A DNA stretch of 5,632 bases from Frankiales bacterium (GTDB taxonomy: Bacteria > Actinomycetota > Actinomycetes > Mycobacteriales > SCTD01): positions 1-5,632 of the forward strand of contig JAODNB010000391.1 of the NCBI GenBank assembly GCA_025464795.1, given 5' to 3'. The notes beneath the pieces were generated by a model, which had not been told where the DNA came from, did no database searches, and worked only from the letters and a program-made list of their open reading frames with translations. Of the stretch, positions 1-5,632 are shown piece after piece (the stretch's first letter is position 1; every line of letters starts with the position of its first letter). Both the position numbers and the translations under genes were made by a program.

Positions 1-344
1 AGCGTGCTGCGACGGTCGGTCGGACCTGGGCGGCGGGTGACCCACCCACGGTCCTCCAGCTTGCCGATGGCGTGGCTGAGCCGACTCGGGCTGGCGTTCA
101 CGACGCCGGCCAGGTCGCTCATCCGCAGCGTGCGATCGGGAGCGTGGGACAGCTGGGCCAGGATCGCGTAGTAGGCGTGCGGGAAGCCGGCGTCACGCTG
201 CAGCTGGGCATCGAGCGAAGCCATCAGCAGCTCTGTCGCGCCCAGCCAGGCGAGCCAGGCCCGCTGCTCGTCGTCGGTCAGCCACCTCGTCACGGTGCAC
301 ACGGTGCCACCCCGAGAGCTCTCGAGGGTGGAGGTGGCTGTCAT
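1..344 (-). CDS. MarR-family winged-helix transcriptional regulator (3' end cut by window edge)
   Basis: This is a DNA-binding repressor or activator of the MarR type, which normally acts as a dimer on palindromic operators and responds to small ligands. The first 114 codons are visible and contain no stop. After a variable N-terminus, residues 20-60 form the helical dimerisation part (RWLTDDEQRAW, then FPHAYYAILAQL). Residues 73-95 are the helix-turn-helix (LRMSDLAGVV, then SPSRLSHAIGKLE). Residues 99-113 are the start of the wing, with the family's basic PTDRRS motif. The C-terminal dimerisation helices lie beyond the left edge. The ATG at 342-344 overlaps the stop of the upstream cyclohydrolase gene as ATGA, so translation is probably coupled; no clear Shine-Dalgarno precedes it. 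An in-frame GTG at 300-302 with a G-rich GGGGTGG upstream (307-313) is an alternative start that keeps the whole conserved domain. Family assignment is firm; the ligand and targets are unknown. Confidence 0.9.
   Translation of the reverse strand, partial: MTATSTLESSRGGTVCTVTRWLTDDEQRAWLAWLGATELLMASLDAQLQRDAGFPHAYYAILAQLSHAPDRTLRMSDLAGVVNASPSRLSHAIGKLEDRGWVTRRPGPTDRRST
313..324. repeat. 12-bp palindrome inside the 5' end of the MarR gene
   Basis: CGAGAGCTCTCG is a perfect palindrome within codons 7-11 of the MarR reading frame, just upstream of the alternative GTG start at 300-302. It could be a second regulatory site, but its half-sites differ from those at 952-971. In GC-rich coding sequence a palindrome of this length can occur by chance. 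Confidence 0.3.
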
Positions 345-946
345 GCCGCGCTCAGGTCGAGCGTGTGCAGGGTGTGCTCGACCTTCGCGTGCAGGTAGCG
401 GGCATTGGCCTCCGACAGGTGGACGCCCGTCGCCACGTGCTCCCGGACCCTGACGCCGAGGCGCTCGAGCTGGTCGCCCTTGTCGGGGTTGTTCGACAGC
501 AGGTCGACCTGCGTCACCCCGAGAGCGGTCAGCATCTCGGCGACGGCGGCGTAGTCGCGCTCGTCCTCACCCCTGCCCAGAGCGACGTTGGCCTCGTAGG
601 TGTCCAGGCCGCTGTCCTGCAGCGCATAGGCGTCCAGCTTGGCGTAGAGCCCGATGCCCCTGCCCTCCTGACGCAGGTAGAGCAGCCAGCCCCCCGCGTC
701 CGTGATCCGCTCGACCGCCTCACGCAGCTGGGGACCGCAGTCGCAGCGCTGACTGCCGAACACGTCCCCTGTCAGGCACTCGGAGTGCGGCCGGACGAGC
801 GGTGTCGCTGCGTGGAGGTCGCCCAGCCCGAACGCCAGGTGCTCCTTGCCGTCGGTCAACCCGAAGAACGTGACGACCTGCGCTGTCGTCTCGTACCCGT
901 CGGGGAAGCGCAGGGGCACCGTCACCCTCGTCCGAATGTCTGCCAT
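341..946 (-). CDS. ribA: GTP cyclohydrolase II, stand-alone (RibA type)
   Basis: The predicted 201-residue enzyme opens the imidazole ring of GTP to give 2,5-diamino-6-ribosylamino-pyrimidinone phosphate, formate and pyrophosphate, the first step of riboflavin synthesis. It has the size of E. coli RibA and no DHBP synthase (RibB) domain. By comparison with the E. coli enzyme, the zinc cysteines are C57, C68 and C70. The GTP-binding residues are RPHSE (52-56), Q73, EGR (94-96), T116, S151 (usually Thr) and K156. Y107 and the catalytic D128 and R130 are also present. Y107 matters because a Met there marks the Streptomyces paralogue that stops at the formylated product. I chose the ATG at 944-946, which gives MADIRTRVTV. 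An in-frame TTG at 962-964 would add six residues encoded by the palindromic operator-like DNA. Neither start has a good Shine-Dalgarno. The gene lies 35 nt after ftsY and overlaps the MarR gene. The enzyme class is clear; ribA is used for activity, since a fused ribBA may exist elsewhere in the genome. Confidence 0.92.
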   Translation of the reverse strand: MADIRTRVTVPLRFPDGYETTAQVVTFFGLTDGKEHLAFGLGDLHAATPLVRPHSECLTGDVFGSQRCDCGPQLREAVERITDAGGWLLYLRQEGRGIGLYAKLDAYALQDSGLDTYEANVALGRGEDERDYAAVAEMLTALGVTQVDLLSNNPDKGDQLERLGVRVREHVATGVHLSEANARYLHAKVEHTLHTLDLSAA

Positions 947-951
947 GAACA

Positions 952-971
952 CTTGAACGTTCAAGCGCTTG
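952..971. promoter_or_regulatory. Overlapping palindromes, candidate MarR operator
   Basis: Positions 952-965 read CTTGAACGTTCAAG, a perfect 14-bp palindrome. Positions 962-971 read CAAGCGCTTG, a perfect 10-bp palindrome that shares its CAAG half-site with the first. The result is three alternating CTTG/CAAG half-sites. The array sits 5 nt upstream of the cyclohydrolase ATG, in the gap after ftsY. Its position and symmetry suit a dimeric winged-helix repressor such as the MarR protein encoded by the second gene of the unit. On the minus strand TTGAAC at 959-964 also resembles a -35 box (4 of 6 matches to TTGACA), but no convincing -10 follows. The palindrome is seen directly; the operator role and the binding protein are inferred. 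Confidence 0.6.
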
Positions 972-981
972 CCGCTGTTCC

Positions 982-2127
982 CTAGAGGGCGGCTTCGTCT
1001 CCCAGCAGGGCGTCGGCGAAGGCCTCGGGCTCGAAGGGAGCGAGGTCGTCGGGCCCCTCTCCGAGGCCGATCAGCTTCACCGGGATGCCGAGCTCGCGCT
1101 GGACGGCCACGACGATGCCGCCCTTGGCCGTCCCGTCGAGCTTGGTGAGCACGATGCCCGTGATGTCGACCAGCTCGGTGAACATGCGGGCCTGGACGAC
1201 ACCGTTCTGGCCGGTCGTCGCGTCGAGCACCAGCAGCGTCTCGTCGACCGGCCCGTGCTTCTCGACGACCCGCTTCACCTTGCCGAGCTCGTCCATCAGG
1301 CCGGTCTTGGTGTGCAACCGCCCAGCGGTGTCGATGAGGACCGTGTCGGCCTTCACCTCGATGCCGCGCTTCACCGCGTCGAAGGCGATGCTCGCGGGGT
1401 CGCCGCCCTCAGGTCCGCGTACGGTCTCGGCGCCCACTCGGGAGCCCCAGGTCTCGAGCTGGTCGGCGGCCGCGGCCCGGAACGTGTCCGCGGCCCCCAG
1501 GACGACGGAGCGGCCGTCGGCGACCAGGACCCGGGCGAGCTTGCCGCACGTCGTCGTCTTGCCGGTGCCGTTGACGCCCACGACGAGGATCACCGCTGGC
1601 CGATCGGCGTGCGGCAGGGTCTTGAGGGACCGGTCCACATCGCGGCCGATGCTCGTGACGAGCTCCTCACGCAGCAGCACCCGCAGCTCGCTCGCGGTCT
1701 TCACCCCGTCGACGCGGACCTTGGTCTTCAGACGGCTGACGAGGTCCTGCGTTGCGGCAACCCCCATGTCGGAGGTGAGCAGCGTGTCCTCGACCTCTTC
1801 CCACGTGTCGTCGTCGAGGTTGTCGCGCGACAGCAGCGCGAACAGCCCTCGGCCGAGCGTCGTCTGCGAGCGGGCGAGGCGACTGCGCAGCCGCCCGAGC
1901 CGGCCTGCTGTGGGCTCCGGGACGTCGAGGCCGCCTGTGAGCAGCGGCGCTTCCACGTCCTCGACGTGCCGCAGGGGCTCCGGGGGCTGCAGGTCGTCGC
2001 GCAGGACCGGGTGCTCCGGCGGCGCGGCGGCCGGTAGCGACCTCTTGCCCCGGCCGGTGACCAGGCCCACGGCCAGCACGACGCTGAGCAGCAGGACTGC
2101 CCCGATGACGATGAGGATCTCGAGCAC
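982..2127 (-). CDS. ftsY: Signal recognition particle receptor FtsY (SRP GTPase)
   Basis: FtsY receives ribosome-nascent chain complexes bound to SRP (Ffh plus 4.5S RNA) at the inner face of the membrane and passes them to the Sec translocon, through paired GTP hydrolysis with Ffh. The 381-residue protein starts with a hydrophobic segment (about residues 4-23) followed by basic GRGKR, a likely membrane anchor. A proline- and acid-rich linker (about 33-75) follows. The helical N domain covers about 80-170, with the DDDTWEEVEDTLLTSDMG stretch. The G domain covers about 176-378: P-loop GVNGTGKTTT (184-193), DTFRAAA (214-220), DTAGR (266-270), TKLD (328-331) and GLGEGPDDL (354-362). All GTPase motifs are intact. 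The GTG at 2125-2127 is the furthest upstream start possible, because an in-frame TAG lies at 2131-2133, and it places the hydrophobic segment right at the N-terminus. The stop is TAG at 982-984. It follows smc by 31 nt and precedes the cyclohydrolase by 35 nt. Confidence 0.97.
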   Translation of the reverse strand: MLEILIVIGAVLLLSVVLAVGLVTGRGKRSLPAAAPPEHPVLRDDLQPPEPLRHVEDVEAPLLTGGLDVPEPTAGRLGRLRSRLARSQTTLGRGLFALLSRDNLDDDTWEEVEDTLLTSDMGVAATQDLVSRLKTKVRVDGVKTASELRVLLREELVTSIGRDVDRSLKTLPHADRPAVILVVGVNGTGKTTTCGKLARVLVADGRSVVLGAADTFRAAAADQLETWGSRVGAETVRGPEGGDPASIAFDAVKRGIEVKADTVLIDTAGRLHTKTGLMDELGKVKRVVEKHGPVDETLLVLDATTGQNGVVQARMFTELVDITGIVLTKLDGTAKGGIVVAVQRELGIPVKLIGLGEGPDDLAPFEPEAFADALLGDEAAL

Positions 2128-2162
2128 GCCCTAGACCGTAGTCGTCACCCGAGCAGGGTCAG
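2128..2162 (-). promoter_or_regulatory. Possible leaderless promoter of ftsY
   Basis: On the minus strand TACGGT at 2135-2140 fits the actinobacterial -10 pattern TAnnnT and ends 7 nt before the GTG start of ftsY. Transcription could therefore begin at or next to the start codon. CTGACC at 2157-2162, overlapping the smc stop, matches the TTGACA -35 box in 4 of 6 positions with a 16-nt spacer. The only purine-rich stretch before the GTG, AGGG at 2129-2132, lies just 1 nt from the start and is too close for a normal ribosome binding site, which also favours leaderless initiation. Read-through from smc is equally possible. Confidence 0.3.
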
Positions 2163-5100
2163 GCGTTCTCGCGCTCCCGGAGGCGCTGCGAGACGACGGT
2201 CGAGACGCCATCGCCGCGCATCGTCACGCCGTAGAGGGCGTCGGCGATCTCCATCGTCCGCTTCTGGTGCGTGATGACGATGAGCTGCGACGACTCCCGC
2301 AGGGACTCGAGGGCCTCGAGCAGCCGCCCGAGGTTCCGGTCGTCGAGTGCGGCCTCCACCTCGTCCATGACGTAGAACGGAGAGGGGCGGGCGCGGAAGA
2401 TGGCGACGAGCAGCGCGATCGCAGTCAGGGACCGCTCACCGCCGGACAGCAGCGACAGCCTGCTGACCTTCTTGCCGGCGGGCCGAGCCATCACCTCGAT
2501 GCCGGTCGCGAGCAGGTCGTCCGGCTCGGTGAGCACCAGCCTGCCCTCACCGCCGGGGAACAGCGTCGCGAAGACGTCGACGAACTCCCGGGCGGTGTCA
2601 TCGAAGGCGCTCTTGAACACGTCGTGGATGCGGTCGTCGACGTCCTTGACCACCGTGAGCAGGTCCCGACGGGTGTCCTTCAGGTCCTCAAGCTGGGTGG
2701 TGAGGAACGCCGACCGCTCCTCGAGCGCGGAGTACTCCTCCAGGGCCAGGGGGTTGACCTTGCCCAGCAGCGCCAGCGCGCGCTCGGCCGTCGCGGCGCG
2801 CTTCTCCTGCGCCGCGCGGTCGTACGGCACCGACTCGGCCGGCTCCTCCCCCTCGACGACGGCGACAGGGGGGACGAGCACCTCGGGCCCGTAGTCGGTG
2901 AGCAGCGTCTCCAGCGGGACGGCGTACTCCTCGACCGCGCGTGCTTCGAGTGCCTCGATGCGCAGTCGCTGCTCGGCTCGGGCGACCTCGTCGCGGTGCA
3001 CGACGTCCGTCAGGCGGTCCAGCTCGGTGGACAGCTCGCGACCGGTGGCCCGCAGCGCGAGCAGCTCGCCCTCGGTGATGGTCCGGGCGGCTTGGGCGGC
3101 CTCGCGCTCCTGCGCGGCCAGCTGCAGCGACACCGCGATCCGGCCGAGAGCCACCTGTGCCCCGCGTACGACGTCGGCGGCGACCACGGCACCCCGCTCG
3201 CGCTGCGAGCGCAGTGCCACGAGCCGCTCGCGGGCTGCACGCTCCTGACGGGCGGCGCGCTCGAGCGACTCAGCCCGCCCGGCGAGCGCCTTGGCGCGCT
3301 CCTCCCCTGTACGGACGGCGAGCCGGGCTTCGACCTCGGTGGCCCGGGCGTCAGCGGCTGACTGCACGAGCTTGTCCCGGAGCTCGGTGGACGGCTCCTC
3401 GTCCGCGGGGGCCTGCTCGGCGGCGGCCAGGCGCTCCTCCAGCTCGGCCAGCCCGGACAGGTCGCGGTCCCGCGCCTCCTCAGCCCTGGTACGGGCCTGC
3501 TCGAGGCGCCCCGCCTCCGCTTCGGCGGACCGAGCAGCGGACGCCAGAAGCCCCAGCTGCTCGCCGAGGGCTGCCATCCGGGCGTCGCTGTCGTGCAGAG
3601 CGGCGAGGGCCTCGTGCACCGCAGCCTGCTGGGTGGCGACGAGCGTCTGAGCCTGTGTCACCTCAGCGGACAGACGAGTGTGGCGACGGTCGGCCTCGTC
3701 GTGCTGCGAGGACGCCTCGTCGACGGCCGCTTGGACCTCGAGCAGCGAAGGGGCGGAGGCACTGCCTCCGGCCGCCCAGTCGGCACCGAGGACATCGCCC
3801 TCGGCGCTCACTGCCCGGACGTCCGGGACGGTCTCGACGAGCCGACGGGCGTCATCGAGCGAGCCGACGACAGCGACGCGTCGCAACGCGCGGGTCAGGG
3901 CGGGTCGCAGGGAGGACGGTGCCTCGAGCAGGTCGATGGCCCACTGCGCACCGGGGGGCAGCGCCGGCCACTGCTCGTCCTCGTAGGAGGCGCCGCTCAC
4001 CAGCAGCCCCGCCCGACCGGCGTCGTGCGACTTGAGGTGCTGCAGCGCGGCGGCGGCCTCGGCCGGTGAGGCGACCGCGACCGCGTCCGCGACGGCACCC
4101 AGGGCGGCGGCGACCGCGACCTCGTGACCCTGCTGGACGGTGACCAGCTTGGCGACCGTCCCGAGGACACCGGGCACGTCGCTGCTGAGGAGATGACCTG
4201 AGCCATCTTTGCGGGCGAGCGACAGCGCGAGCGCGTCGCGTCGGGCGGCCCACGTGGAGCGGTCACGCTCGGCCTCGCGCTCGTCGGCCTGGAGCACGGC
4301 GAGCCGGTCCTGGGCGTCGGCCAGGGCCGTGGCGACGATCTCGTGCCGCTCGTCGAGGCCGACCTCCCCCTCGTCGAGCCCCCCGGCCTGCGCCTGAAGG
4401 GCCTCCAGGTCGGTGACAGCGCGCTCGACCCGGGCGAGCGCCTCGTCCAGCTGGCCGGACAGGCGGCCGATCTCGGCCTCACCCGCCGACGCCCGGGACC
4501 TGAGCGCGCCGACCTGCCCGGTGAGCTTGGCCAGTCCCTCACGCCGATCGGCGATCGCGCGCCGGGCGACGACCAGCGCCTTCTCCTCCGACGCCAGCGC
4601 GGCCTCGGCATCGGTGCGACGGGTGACCGCGGACTGGAGCCGCTCGGTGTCCTGACCCATCTGCTCGGCCAGCTGCACTTCCTGCTCCCGGACCCCAGCG
4701 GCCTCTCGCTCGAGCTGCTCCGGGTCGCGACCCTGGCGGGCCTCCTCAGGGAGCTCGGAGGTGAGGTGCCGATGCCGCTCAGAGGCAAGCGTGGCCGTGC
4801 CGCGGAGCCGCTCCTCGAGGGCCGACAGCCGGTACCAGGTCTCTTGCGCACGCGTGAGCCGCGGCGCCTGCTCGATCGCTGCGGCCTCGAGCTGCTGCTC
4901 GCGCTGCTGGGCTGCAGCGAGCTCCTGCTCCACCACCGAGCGGCGGTCGCGGAGCTGGGTCTCGTCGCGCACCTCGGCGTCGAGCGCGGTGCGCAGCTGA
5001 AGCAGGTCGTCGGCCAGCAGGCGGAGCTTCGCGTCGCGGAGGTCGGCCTGCACCTCCCCGGCGCGGCGCGCGACCTCAGCCTGCCGCCCGAGCGGCTTGA

Positions 5101-5632
5101 GCTGGCGGCGGAGCTCGCTGGTGAGGTCCTGCAGGCGGGTCAGGTTGGCCTGCATGGCCTCCAGCTTGCGGAGCGCCTTCTCCTTGCGCTTCTTGTGCTT
5201 GAGGACGCCGGCCGCCTCCTCGATGAAGGCCCGTCGGTCCTCAGGCCGGGCCGACAGCACCGCGTCGAGCTGGCCCTGGCCGACCACGACGTGCAGCTCA
5301 CGGCCGATGCCGCTGTCGCTCATCAACTCCTGGACGTCCACGAGGCGGCAGCGGGAGCCGTTGATGCTGTACTCCGACGCACCGTCCCGGAACATCAGGC
5401 GGGTGATGCTGACCTCGGCGTACTCGATCGGCAGCGCGCCGTCGGTGTTGTCGATCGTGAGGGTGACCTCGGCGCGACCGAGGGGTGCCTTGCCCGGCGT
5501 GCCGGCGAAGATGACGTCTTCCATCTTCCCGCCGCGGAGCGCCTTCGCCCCCTGCTCGCCGAGGACCCAGGCGATGGCGTCGACGACGTTGCTCTTCCCC
5601 GAGCCGTTGGGGCCCACGACGCAGGTGATGCC
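2159..5632 (-). CDS. smc: Chromosome segregation ATPase SMC (5' end beyond window edge)
   Basis: SMC is the ATPase of the SMC-ScpA-ScpB condensin, which extrudes DNA loops and helps separate sister origins. 1157 residues are visible, beginning GITCVVGPNGSGKSN. The frame stays open to the right edge, and family comparison suggests about 25 N-terminal residues are missing. The GTG at 5615-5617 is an internal valine codon, not the start. In visible numbering, Walker A is at 7-15, followed by the conserved head stretch with ARPEDRR and IEEAAGVLKHKKRK (about 128-150). The first coiled-coil arm spans about 150-475 and the hinge about 478-633 (nt 3734-4201, with GRAGLLV and GDVLGADW). The second arm spans about 634-900. 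A proline/acid-rich break (about 901-938) precedes the conserved LLGKVNPLALEEY. The ABC signature LSLLSGGERS is at 1059-1068, Walker B FYVMDE at 1086-1091 with catalytic E1091, the D-loop ALDD at 1095-1098 and the switch His in VITHQKR at 1122. All ATPase motifs are intact. The stop is TGA at 2159-2161. Confidence 0.97.
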   Translation of the reverse strand, partial: GITCVVGPNGSGKSNVVDAIAWVLGEQGAKALRGGKMEDVIFAGTPGKAPLGRAEVTLTIDNTDGALPIEYAEVSITRLMFRDGASEYSINGSRCRLVDVQELMSDSGIGRELHVVVGQGQLDAVLSARPEDRRAFIEEAAGVLKHKKRKEKALRKLEAMQANLTRLQDLTSELRRQLKPLGRQAEVARRAGEVQADLRDAKLRLLADDLLQLRTALDAEVRDETQLRDRRSVVEQELAAAQQREQQLEAAAIEQAPRLTRAQETWYRLSALEERLRGTATLASERHRHLTSELPEEARQGRDPEQLEREAAGVREQEVQLAEQMGQDTERLQSAVTRRTDAEAALASEEKALVVARRAIADRREGLAKLTGQVGALRSRASAGEAEIGRLSGQLDEALARVERAVTDLEALQAQAGGLDEGEVGLDERHEIVATALADAQDRLAVLQADEREAERDRSTWAARRDALALSLARKDGSGHLLSSDVPGVLGTVAKLVTVQQGHEVAVAAALGAVADAVAVASPAEAAAALQHLKSHDAGRAGLLVSGASYEDEQWPALPPGAQWAIDLLEAPSSLRPALTRALRRVAVVGSLDDARRLVETVPDVRAVSAEGDVLGADWAAGGSASAPSLLEVQAAVDEASSQHDEADRRHTRLSAEVTQAQTLVATQQAAVHEALAALHDSDARMAALGEQLGLLASAARSAEAEAGRLEQARTRAEEARDRDLSGLAELEERLAAAEQAPADEEPSTELRDKLVQSAADARATEVEARLAVRTGEERAKALAGRAESLERAARQERAARERLVALRSQRERGAVVAADVVRGAQVALGRIAVSLQLAAQEREAAQAARTITEGELLALRATGRELSTELDRLTDVVHRDEVARAEQRLRIEALEARAVEEYAVPLETLLTDYGPEVLVPPVAVVEGEEPAESVPYDRAAQEKRAATAERALALLGKVNPLALEEYSALEERSAFLTTQLEDLKDTRRDLLTVVKDVDDRIHDVFKSAFDDTAREFVDVFATLFPGGEGRLVLTEPDDLLATGIEVMARPAGKKVSRLSLLSGGERSLTAIALLVAIFRARPSPFYVMDEVEAALDDRNLGRLLEALESLRESSQLIVITHQKRTMEIADALYGVTMRGDGVSTVVSQRLRERENA

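Noticed and set aside
291..310. Short direct repeat (ACGGTGC twice, 292-298 and 301-307) within the MarR gene
   Set aside because: Seven bases, two copies, in coding sequence; explained by two nearby Thr-Val codon pairs (ACC GTG).
365..985. Plus-strand open frame opposite the cyclohydrolase gene (206 codons)
   Set aside because: It mirrors a well-conserved enzyme frame, has no family resemblance, and is explained by third-position GC bias.
947..1100. FMN riboswitch upstream of the cyclohydrolase gene
   Set aside because: Only 35 nt separate the gene from ftsY coding sequence, which is too short for the element, and no characteristic conserved riboswitch segments are visible.
1085..2134. Long plus-strand open frame opposite ftsY (349 codons)
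   Set aside because: It is antisense to a complete FtsY with all GTPase motifs; its translation is a low-complexity Ser/Thr/Arg-rich sequence typical of the shadow of a GC-rich gene.
2128..2158. Rho-independent terminator between smc and ftsY
   Set aside because: The 31-nt gap shows no stable GC stem followed by a T-run on the minus strand.
3157..4035. Plus-strand open frame of 292 codons opposite smc, plus several others over 2267-5000
   Set aside because: The products are Arg/Pro/Ala-rich or Ser-rich with no recognisable domain, and they lie antisense to the continuous SMC frame.
5615..5617. GTG in the smc frame as a possible gene start
   Set aside because: It would begin the protein right at the Walker A loop; the codons to the right (GITCV) are typical SMC sequence, so the gene simply continues past the window.

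Overview
The window is GC-rich DNA in which every supportable gene lies on the minus strand. Read in the direction of transcription, from the right edge to the left, the order is smc (start beyond the right edge), ftsY, a stand-alone GTP cyclohydrolase II gene, and a MarR-family regulator that runs off the left edge. The high GC content, GTG starts, very short intergenic gaps, smc-ftsY linkage and the style of the SMC and FtsY proteins (FtsY has an N-terminal membrane segment) point to an actinobacterium. I cannot name a genus from the sequence alone.

Layout. Positions 2159-5632 hold almost all of smc, the chromosome condensation ATPase; only about 25 N-terminal residues are missing. A 31-nt gap carrying a possible leaderless promoter separates it from ftsY (982-2127), the signal recognition particle receptor. 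After a further 35 nt comes the GTP cyclohydrolase II gene (341-946), which overlaps the MarR gene (1-344) in an ATGA stop/start junction. There is no gene-free stretch longer than 35 nt, and I see no tRNA, rRNA, CRISPR, insertion sequence or terminator.

How the genes relate. smc and ftsY are housekeeping genes that are commonly neighbours in actinobacteria. The cyclohydrolase/MarR pair looks like a separate module attached behind them. A perfect 14-bp palindrome, joined to a second overlapping 10-bp palindrome, lies just upstream of the cyclohydrolase ATG. It is a good candidate operator for the MarR protein, which would give an autoregulated two-gene unit controlling an extra or dedicated supply of the riboflavin/deazaflavin-type pyrimidine precursor. 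This regulatory idea is the most interesting point in an otherwise conventional region, and it is an inference from sequence arrangement only.
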